A stretch of 11,047 nucleotides of DNA, taken from Gallionella sp. GTDB taxonomy: Bacteria > Pseudomonadota > Gammaproteobacteria > Burkholderiales > Gallionellaceae. The DNA lies in the NCBI GenBank assembly GCA_029850565.1, contig JARCRR010000227.1, forward strand, positions 1 to 11,047. Direction: 5' to 3'. A program made the position numbers and the translations under genes. The notes beneath the pieces are model-generated. The model saw only the letters and a list, made by a program, of their open reading frames with translations, was not told the origin of the DNA and searched no databases. Positions 5,940 to 11,047 of the stretch are shown piece by piece. Each line of letters opens with the position of its first letter. Position 1 is the first letter of the stretch.

Positions 5940-7414
5940 ACGACCTCCGTTGCTGCCTTGGCTGCCGCTGCGGCACGCTCTCTGGCTTCTTTTGCGGCTT
6001 TACGTTTCGCCATCGCTTCGGCGCGTTCACGTTCGATACGCGCCATGCGCTCGTTGCGTGCGTCTGCCAGTTTCTTGGTGGCTTCCTGTTTCAGCTTGGC
6101 GCGCTCTTGCGCGGCCAGATCACCCTTGGCGTAGTTGAAGTAATGCACCAACGGAATGTTGGCTGGACACACATACGAGCATGAGCCGCAGGCGATGCAA
6201 TCTTTCAACCCGAAGGCGACCGCGCTCGCAAGATCGGAAGCACGGATGCGCGAAGCCATCTCCAGCGGCAACAAGCCGACCGGACAGGCTCGCACACAAG
6301 TCGAACAACGGATGCACGGCGAAGGTTCGGCCTGACCGATCTCTTTCGAGGTCAGCGCCAACACGCCGCTCGTGCCTTTCACCACGGGCACATCGGTGTG
6401 GGTGAACTGCTGCCCCATCATCGGCCCGCCCAGCACCAGCCGCGCGGCAGGCTGTGTGTAACCGCCGGTATAGGCGATCAACTCCTCGACCGGCGTGCCG
6501 ACGAGGACTTCCAGATTGCAAGGCTGTTTGATCGCACCGCCGCTGACGGTGGCGATGCGAGAGATCAACGGTTTGCCGTAACGGATCGCTTGCTGCACCG
6601 CAAAGGCGGTAGCGACGTTGTGCACGAGAACGCCGATGTCGGCGGGGCGTCCACCTGCGGGAATCTCTTTGCCCGTGAGAACTTGGATGATCTGTTTCTC
6701 AGAACCCATCGGGTACATGCTCGGCATCACCACAATTTTGACTGCGCTTTCTTTAGCGGCAGCCTGCATCGCAGCGATCGCTTCGGGTTTGTTGTCCTCG
6801 ATACCGACCAACACTTCTTTGGCCGAGACGGCATAAGCGATGAGGCGAATGCCCTCGATGATCTCGCCTGCGCGTTCACGCATGATGTGATCATCGCAAG
6901 TCAGGTACGGTTCGCATTCGCCGCCGTTCATGATGAGTGTCTGCACACCGCTGTTGCGGCTGAGGTTGAGCTTCAATGCCGCAGGGAAAGTCGCGCCCCC
7001 CAGACCAACGATACCGGCCGCCCCAACTCGTGCGGCGATGTCTTCCGGTGTCAGGGCGAATGGATCATCGACCGCTTGCGTCGCGATCCATTTGTCTTCG
7101 CCGTCGCTTTCAAGCGTAATGGCAGGCACCTGCAAACCAGAGGGGTGCGGCGCCACATGATCGCCAAGTGCCGCGATGATGCCCGAAGTCGGCGCATGGA
7201 TAGGTGCGGAGACAGCGCCTTGCGCGGCTGCGATGAGCTGGCCCTTCAGCACACGCTCTCCAACGCTCACCACCGGGGACGCTGGCGCACCGATGTGCTG
7301 CTGCAAAGAGATATAGAGACGTTTAGGCAAAGGTAAAGCACGGATAGGACGATCCGCCGACAAGTCTTTCTTGCCTTCGGGATGCACTCCACCACGCAGA
7401 TCGAAGAGCTTCAT
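5936..7414 (-). CDS. rnfC: Electron transport complex subunit RnfC (NADH-side, FMN and two 4Fe-4S)
   Basis: The 492-residue peripheral subunit is thought to accept electrons from NADH. Visible parts in order are: an N-terminal barrel-like domain containing GGVHPEGKK; the nucleotide/FMN-binding signature GLGGATFPAALKL (137-149); NGGECEPYLTCDD (163-175); and two [4Fe-4S] motifs, Cys367-370-373-377 and Cys406-409-412-416. The C-terminal 60 residues form a highly charged Ala/Lys/Glu/Arg-rich helix, a common but variable RnfC tail. Start and stop overlap the neighbouring genes by four bases on both sides. In a nif locus this Rnf would run in the direction NADH to ferredoxin or flavodoxin, powered by ion-motive force. 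Confidence 0.97.
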   Translation of the reverse strand: MKLFDLRGGVHPEGKKDLSADRPIRALPLPKRLYISLQQHIGAPASPVVSVGERVLKGQLIAAAQGAVSAPIHAPTSGIIAALGDHVAPHPSGLQVPAITLESDGEDKWIATQAVDDPFALTPEDIAARVGAAGIVGLGGATFPAALKLNLSRNSGVQTLIMNGGECEPYLTCDDHIMRERAGEIIEGIRLIAYAVSAKEVLVGIEDNKPEAIAAMQAAAKESAVKIVVMPSMYPMGSEKQIIQVLTGKEIPAGGRPADIGVLVHNVATAFAVQQAIRYGKPLISRIATVSGGAIKQPCNLEVLVGTPVEELIAYTGGYTQPAARLVLGGPMMGQQFTHTDVPVVKGTSGVLALTSKEIGQAEPSPCIRCSTCVRACPVGLLPLEMASRIRASDLASAVAFGLKDCIACGSCSYVCPANIPLVHYFNYAKGDLAAQERAKLKQEATKKLADARNERMARIERERAEAMAKRKAAKEARERAAAAAKAATEVV

Positions 7415-7950
7415 GCTGTCGCTCCTTGCGCTAACGGTTTATGCCAATGCCAAGATTGCAAGGTCACCGGGATGGGTTGCAGTTTGATGGATTCGGTCGG
7501 GCACACTTCTTCACACTTGCCGCAGGCGGTGCAGGCCTCACGGAACACAGAATGTATCTGCTGTGCGGCTCCCATGATGGCGTCGGTGGGACATACCTTG
7601 AAACAGCGCGTACAACCGATGCATATCTCTTCTTTCACTTCGGCGATCATCGGCACACTGTCTTTCACATCGGACAGGTTCGCTTCTATCCCCAGCTTCA
7701 GAGATAAGGCCTGCACCACTGCGCGCCCACCCGGCGGACATAAAGTGATGGGCGCATTGCGATCGGCCAGTGCTTGTGCGGCACCGGCACAACCGGGGAA
7801 GCCGCACTGTCCGCATTGCGAACCGGGCAGGATGGCTTGTATCTCCGCTACCAGCGGATTGCCTTCCACTTCCAGGCGACGCGCGGAATAGCCGAGGAAC
7901 AAGCCCATGGCCGAACCGAGGATAGTCAGACTGATGACAGCGGTGAACAT
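7411..7950 (-). CDS. rnfB: Electron transport complex subunit RnfB (ferredoxin-like)
   Basis: The 179-residue product has an N-terminal membrane anchor (residues 2-21). It is followed by the Fe-S domain Cys46-49-54-71 (SQCGQCGFPGCAG...LCPPGG) and two ferredoxin-type [4Fe-4S] motifs: Cys110-113-116-120 and Cys140-143-146-150. RnfB is the likely exit point of electrons to soluble ferredoxin or flavodoxin. The frame stays open upstream to 8073 inside rnfA, but the ATG at 7950 is the true start. It has a GGAGAG Shine-Dalgarno and gives the canonical MFTAVISLTILG N-terminus. Its stop overlaps the rnfC start by 4 bases and it begins 10 bases after the rnfA stop. Confidence 0.96.
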   Translation of the reverse strand: MFTAVISLTILGSAMGLFLGYSARRLEVEGNPLVAEIQAILPGSQCGQCGFPGCAGAAQALADRNAPITLCPPGGRAVVQALSLKLGIEANLSDVKDSVPMIAEVKEEICIGCTRCFKVCPTDAIMGAAQQIHSVFREACTACGKCEEVCPTESIKLQPIPVTLQSWHWHKPLAQGATA

Positions 7951-7960
7951 GTCTCTCTCC

Positions 7961-8536
7961 TTAAACCAGACCGGCGAAACCCATGAAGGCCAGGGCCAGC
8001 AGACTTGCAGTGATGAAACCGATCGGCGCACCGGCGAACGCGGACGGCACTTGCGCCAATGCCAAGCGTTCACGTAAACCAGCGAACAGCACCATCACCA
8101 AAGTAAAGCCAGCGGCCGAGCCGAATCCATACAGCAGGCTTTCCGTAAAGGGCAGCTTCTCTTGCGTGGTCAATAGTGGAATACCCAACACCGCACAGTT
8201 AGTGGTGATGAGCGGCAGATAGATACCCAGCACCTGATACAGCGCCGGATTGGTCTTGCGTACCACCATCTCGGTGAATTGCACCACGACGGCGATGACG
8301 AGGATGTAAACCAGAATACGCAGGTACACCATGCCCAAGGGCACCAGCAACCAATGCTCCAGCATCCAGCAGGATGCCGAGGCCATGGTCATCACAAAGG
8401 TGGTAGCCAACCCCATGCTGATGGCGGTATCGGTTTTCTTGGAGATGCCCATGAACGGGCACAGCCCCAAGAACTTGACCAGTACCACGTTGTTCACCAA
8501 CACGGTACTCAGCAGCAACAACAAATATTCGCTCAT
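7961..8536 (-). CDS. rnfA: Electron transport complex subunit RnfA
   Basis: The first gene of the rnf operon encodes a 191-residue membrane protein with about six helices, homologous to RnfE and NqrE. The signature NNVVLVKFLGLCPFMGISKK contains Cys26; Cys114 lies in TTNCAVLG. These pair with Cys27 and Cys110 of RnfE to hold the intramembrane [2Fe-2S] cluster. An in-frame ATG at 8566 would add ten residues, but the ATG at 8536 is preferred: AGGAGA lies 9 bases ahead and the protein then starts MSEYLLLLL, as in the family. The predicted sigma-54 start near 8551 also excludes the longer form. Confidence 0.96.
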   Translation of the reverse strand: MSEYLLLLLSTVLVNNVVLVKFLGLCPFMGISKKTDTAISMGLATTFVMTMASASCWMLEHWLLVPLGMVYLRILVYILVIAVVVQFTEMVVRKTNPALYQVLGIYLPLITTNCAVLGIPLLTTQEKLPFTESLLYGFGSAAGFTLVMVLFAGLRERLALAQVPSAFAGAPIGFITASLLALAFMGFAGLV

Positions 8537-8562
8537 ATCGACGTTCTCCTGCGCTCCTACTC

Positions 8563-8577
8563 GCAAGCCTCGTGCCA
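8563..8577 (-). promoter_or_regulatory. Sigma-54 (-24/-12) promoter of the rnf operon
   Basis: The minus strand reads TGGCACG-AGGC-TTGC, an exact consensus match. The predicted start near 8551 leaves a leader of only about 15 bases, beginning almost at the AGGAGA Shine-Dalgarno of rnfA. Three NifA sites lie 120-180 bases upstream. Confidence 0.92.
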
Positions 8578-8630
8578 GAACGGATCAAAAAGATGAGACA
8601 CGCACAGAATCAGGCATCAGATAGAGAAAC

Positions 8631-8645
8631 GCACCAGACGTGTGC
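8631..8645. promoter_or_regulatory. Candidate NtrC-binding site
   Basis: GCAC-CAGACGT-GTGC matches the NtrC palindrome GCAC-N7-GTGC in both half-sites and is centred about 133 bases upstream of the predicted nifL transcription start. This is a typical enhancer distance and resembles the NtrC control of nifLA in Klebsiella. A second, poorer half-match begins at 8602. Binding is inferred from sequence only. Confidence 0.6.
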
Positions 8646-8662
8646 GCGCTATTTATTGTCGT

Positions 8663-8678
8663 TGTCAGGTCGCACACA
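8663..8678. promoter_or_regulatory. NifA UAS 1 in the rnfA-nifL region
   Basis: Perfect TGT-CAGGTCGCAC-ACA (TGT-N10-ACA). It is centred about 120 bases upstream of the predicted rnfA start and about 100 bases upstream of the predicted nifL start, so it could serve either promoter. Confidence 0.72.
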
Positions 8679-8685
8679 CGGCCGC

Positions 8686-8701
8686 TGTAGCAAACCCTAC
8701 A
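8686..8701. promoter_or_regulatory. NifA UAS 2 in the rnfA-nifL region
   Basis: Perfect TGT-AGCAAACCCT-ACA, centred about 143 bases from the predicted rnfA start. Its spacing from UAS 1 is 23 bases centre to centre, roughly two helical turns. Its right half lies in the left arm of the inverted repeat at 8693-8722. Confidence 0.72.
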
Positions 8702-8722
8702 AGCAGAAGGGTGTGTAGGGTT
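8693..8722. repeat. 9-bp perfect inverted repeat between NifA sites
   Basis: AACCCTACA (8693-8701) and TGTAGGGTT (8714-8722) are exact reverse complements separated by 12 bases. The arms share bases with the right half of UAS 2 and with the first base of UAS 3. It lies upstream of both predicted transcription starts, so it is more likely a protein-binding site on DNA than an RNA hairpin. Confidence 0.7.
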
Positions 8723-8737
8723 GTATGGGATATGACA
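8722..8737. promoter_or_regulatory. NifA UAS 3 in the rnfA-nifL region
   Basis: Perfect TGT-ATGGGATATG-ACA. It is about 179 bases from the predicted rnfA start but only about 41 bases from the predicted nifL start. That is too close for ordinary looping activation of nifL, so it could be a distal rnf site, a repressive site for nifL, or chance. Confidence 0.55.
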
Positions 8738-8744
8738 TTTTTAC

Positions 8745-8760
8745 GGGCATGGATATTGCT
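8745..8760 (+). promoter_or_regulatory. Probable sigma-54 promoter of nifLA
   Basis: The plus strand reads GGGCATG-GATA-TTGCT. The essential -24 GG (8746-8747) and -12 GC (8758-8759) are present at exact spacing, with two changes in the -24 element (T to G and C to T). Predicted start is near 8771, 24 bases before the nifL ATG. It is weaker than the rnf and nifH promoters, as expected for a regulator gene. Confidence 0.7.
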
Positions 8761-8794
8761 GATTTATCTTCATCAATCATGAAACGGAGCTGTC

Positions 8795-10369
8795 ATGGCC
8801 ACGCAACCTGCACCAACCGATACGCCTGAAGAGCTCGGCAACGCTTTGCCATCGCACCTATTCCATCAGGCGGTCGCACAAGCCGCGCAGGCGATCTCCA
8901 TCACCGACGAGCGCGCCAACATCCTGTACGCCAATTCCGCGTTCCAACGCATCACGGGCTACGAACAAAGCGAACTCATCGGGCAGAATCAATCTGCGCT
9001 CTCCTACCGTGTGACACCCAAGTTGGTGTACGAGACCTTGTGGGCGCAGATCAAGCGTCAACGCCCCTGGAACGGGCTGCTGGTGAACAAACGCAAAGAT
9101 GGCAGTCGCTATCTGGCGGATGTCACCATCACCCCGGTGGTGAATGAACAAGGGATGACCACGCATTTTCTGGGCATGCAGCGTGATGTGACCGAAGTGC
9201 ATCGGTTGGAGCGCCAAGTACAAAATCAAAAGACCTTGATCGAGTCGGTTGTGGATGCGGCGCAAGTCGCCATCGTGCTGCTGGATGACCAAGAGCGCGT
9301 CGTACTCGACAACCAGGAATACAAGAAGCTGGTGAGTGATCTGGGCAAGGAACCTGCCATCAAGATACTGACTGCACTCCGTTCTCAAATGGGCGCTGCA
9401 TTCGCAAAAGCGCACGACAAACATCGCAACATCGCCGCGCGCGAAGTCTGCATCGAGCTTGCCAACAATCACACACGTTGGTTCTCTTGCGCAGTGTCAT
9501 GGTTCGAAGAGCATGACGTCGGTGCCGATGCGTTCTACGAACCGCAACGCCGCCACTATCTACTGCTTACCATCCAAGACATCAGCCAGCTCAAGCAACA
9601 ACAAGAGGCGCTGCGCATCAACGGATTACAAGCGCTCTTATCCGAGCAAGAACGCATCCAGGGATTGCGCGAGACGTTGGCGGGAGCGGTGTATCAACTG
9701 GAAGGTCCGCTCAACATGCTGAGTGCGGTCGCCCACATGATGGAACGGCGACTCTCCAACACACCGCCATCGGCACTGAGTGGTGGCAATGGTTTGCTTT
9801 CGGCGAGCGCGCTCGAAGAGGCGATACAAAAGAGTCGCGAAGCATTGGAGACGCTGCGCGCCTGTATCCCCGAGCAGATCAGCGAAGAGATGCAACCCGT
9901 CGACCTCAATGAAGTGATGGCTGATCTGTTGAAACTCACGACGAGCGACCTATTGGGAGCCGGTATCGTGGTGGATTGGACTCCTTCGCACGCGCCAGCC
10001 GTGATGACAGGCCACCCTGCGCAACTTGCCAATTTGTTCAAACAACTTCTCGCTAACGCCATCGAAGCGGTCAATCAAAAACGCGGGGGACGGCGCGACA
10101 TCAAGATCACCTGCCTGCCCCATGAGGATTATTTCGAGATATTGATTGAAGACAGCGGCCCCGGCATCGCAGATGACATCCGCAACAAAGCCTTCCAACC
10201 TTTCTTCACGACCAAGGGAGCGGCACAGCAACATCTCGGCCTTGGACTCGCCATGGCACAGGAAGTGGTAAGCCAACACGGCGGCACCATCGACTTCGAC
10301 CCTGCTTTCAACAACGGATGCCGAGTGCGCGTTCAGCTACCCAGTGCGAAAGGAGTGGCTCATGTCTAA
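8795..10369 (+). CDS. nifL: NifL, redox- and nitrogen-responsive anti-activator of NifA
   Basis: NifL binds and inhibits NifA when oxygen or fixed nitrogen is present. The 524-residue protein is close in length to Azotobacter vinelandii NifL and alignable along its length from memory. PAS1 (about 20-140) contains ANILYANSAFQRITGY and the FAD-domain segment PWNGLLVNKRKDGSRYLADV. PAS2 (about 145-265) is followed by a helical linker and an H-like domain, QLEGPLNMLSAVAHMMERRL (301-320). The GHKL ATP-binding domain shows an N box (LLANAIEAV, Asn421), DSGPGI (453-458), FQPFFTTK (467-474) and GLGLAMAQE (482-490). The histidine of the Azotobacter H-box is a tyrosine here (Tyr300), in keeping with NifL acting by protein contact rather than phosphotransfer. 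The ATG has a CGGAG Shine-Dalgarno. The end overlaps nifA by 8 bases. Confidence 0.95.
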   Translation: MATQPAPTDTPEELGNALPSHLFHQAVAQAAQAISITDERANILYANSAFQRITGYEQSELIGQNQSALSYRVTPKLVYETLWAQIKRQRPWNGLLVNKRKDGSRYLADVTITPVVNEQGMTTHFLGMQRDVTEVHRLERQVQNQKTLIESVVDAAQVAIVLLDDQERVVLDNQEYKKLVSDLGKEPAIKILTALRSQMGAAFAKAHDKHRNIAAREVCIELANNHTRWFSCAVSWFEEHDVGADAFYEPQRRHYLLLTIQDISQLKQQQEALRINGLQALLSEQERIQGLRETLAGAVYQLEGPLNMLSAVAHMMERRLSNTPPSALSGGNGLLSASALEEAIQKSREALETLRACIPEQISEEMQPVDLNEVMADLLKLTTSDLLGAGIVVDWTPSHAPAVMTGHPAQLANLFKQLLANAIEAVNQKRGGRRDIKITCLPHEDYFEILIEDSGPGIADDIRNKAFQPFFTTKGAAQQHLGLGLAMAQEVVSQHGGTIDFDPAFNNGCRVRVQLPSAKGVAHV

Positions 10370-11047
10370 CGCGCGCGCGGAAGGATGGACAGAACACGAA
10401 CTCGATCTGCTGCGCTCCGAACTGGAGACGCTGTATCTGGTGAGCAAGGTGTTGTCGCATTCACTCGATTTCAAACAGACACTGGATGGCGTATTGAATG
10501 CGCTGCACGAAGGCATGTCACTGGAGCGCGGCATGGTGAGCCTGATGGATGTCGCCAGCGGAGAGCTACAGGTGTCGCTCGTGTATGGAGTTTCCGACAC
10601 GGTCACCGAAGAGGTGAGCTATCTGCCGGGCGAAGGTGTGGTGGGCAATATCCTGAAGAGCGGCAACAGCATCGTGGTGGAATGCATCATGGATGAGCCG
10701 CGCTTCTTGAGTCGCATGGGTATCTACAATCCGCAAGGCTCCTTTGTCGGCGTGCCCATCCGCATCGGCAAGAAAGTGGTCGGCGTGTTGGCCGCACAAC
10801 CCGCACCCGGCATGAAAAAACTGCTCAAGGAATACCAGCGCTTCCTTGAGATGGTCGCCAACTTGATCGGGCAGAGCGTGCGTCTGTCGCACGAGGTCGC
10901 ACAGGAAAAGATGGAGATCGTGGCAGAGCGCGATGTGTTGCGCCGCAGCGTGCGCAGCCAGTTCGGCTTCGACAACATCATCGGCCACACCCAGTCGATG
11001 AAGAAGATCTTCGAGCAAGTGCGCCTGGTGGCCAAGTGGAACACCAC
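10362..11047 (+). CDS. nifA: NifA, sigma-54-dependent nif activator, N-terminal part, cut by window edge
   Basis: The first 228 residues of NifA are present. From the ATG at 10362 the frame reads MSNARAEGWTEHELDLLRSE and then a GAF domain (about 35-170) that includes LERGMVSLMD, YLPGEGVVGNILKSG and GSFVGVPIRIGKKVVGVLA. A helical linker follows, and then the start of the AAA+ domain, FGFDNIIGHTQSMKKIFEQV (about 203-222), just before the window ends. The AAA+ motifs (GAFTGA, Walker A and B) and DNA-binding helix lie outside. The frame is open to the edge. The start lies inside the end of nifL (8-base overlap) with GGAG about 7 bases ahead, implying coupled translation and matched NifL:NifA amounts. 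Its targets in this window should be the TGT-N10-ACA sites before nifH and rnfA. Confidence 0.96.
   Translation, partial: MSNARAEGWTEHELDLLRSELETLYLVSKVLSHSLDFKQTLDGVLNALHEGMSLERGMVSLMDVASGELQVSLVYGVSDTVTEEVSYLPGEGVVGNILKSGNSIVVECIMDEPRFLSRMGIYNPQGSFVGVPIRIGKKVVGVLAAQPAPGMKKLLKEYQRFLEMVANLIGQSVRLSHEVAQEKMEIVAERDVLRRSVRSQFGFDNIIGHTQSMKKIFEQVRLVAKWNT

Noticed and set aside
5422..6030. 202-residue minus-strand frame across the rnfC/rnfD junction
   Set aside because: It is an alternative frame of rnfD, very rich in Arg and His, and conflicts with the well-supported rnfC and rnfD frames.
6398..7336. 312-residue plus-strand frame inside rnfC
   Set aside because: rnfC on the other strand has clear Fe-S and nucleotide motifs throughout; the antisense frame resembles no protein and lacks a start signal.
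7951..8073. Longer rnfB start at 8073
   Set aside because: It would overlap rnfA by more than 100 bases and add a non-family N-terminus. The ATG at 7950 has a strong Shine-Dalgarno and gives the standard RnfB beginning.

Overview
The window is a nitrogen-fixation (nif) accessory and regulatory locus from a free-living diazotrophic proteobacterium. NifL together with NifA, an Rnf complex beside nif genes, DraT and a bacteriohemerythrin point to a beta- or gammaproteobacterium. A Rhodocyclales- or Gallionellaceae-like betaproteobacterium is my best guess, by inference from gene content and order only. No mobile elements, tRNA/rRNA genes or CRISPR arrays were seen. No gene-free stretch exceeds 300 bases; the longest is the 258-base nifL-rnfA divergent region, described as individual sites.

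Layout, left to right. (1) 1-497, minus: the N-terminal part of nifH, cut by the window edge, with a consensus sigma-54 promoter (565-579) and a perfect NifA upstream activator sequence (UAS, 677-692) lying inside the divergent neighbour. (2) 609-1511, plus: draT, the ADP-ribosyltransferase that switches off NifH. (3) 1668-2923, plus: a two-gene unit with its own sigma-54 promoter (1613-1627), encoding a SIR2-like NAD-binding-fold protein and a bacteriohemerythrin with all iron ligands. No draG is present in the window. (4) 2926-8536, minus: a tightly packed rnfABCDGEH operon followed by a small unknown protein. Its last stop is two bases from the stop of the convergent hemerythrin gene. (5) 8537-8794: a dense regulatory region between rnfA and nifL with two divergent sigma-54 promoters, three perfect NifA UAS sites, an NtrC-like site and a 9-bp inverted repeat. 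(6) 8795-11047, plus: nifL and the 5' part of nifA, which overlap and are probably translationally coupled.

How it fits together. NtrC (inferred from the site) and RpoN would start nifLA. NifA then activates nifH and the rnf operon, and probably the SIR2-hemerythrin pair. NifL restrains NifA when oxygen or fixed nitrogen is present. Rnf uses ion-motive force to push electrons from NADH to the ferredoxin or flavodoxin that feeds nitrogenase. DraT gives post-translational shut-off of NifH. The SIR2-like and hemerythrin proteins are the least understood part: an NAD-binding fold and an O2-binding protein co-transcribed from a nif-type promoter next to an NAD-consuming NifH regulator.
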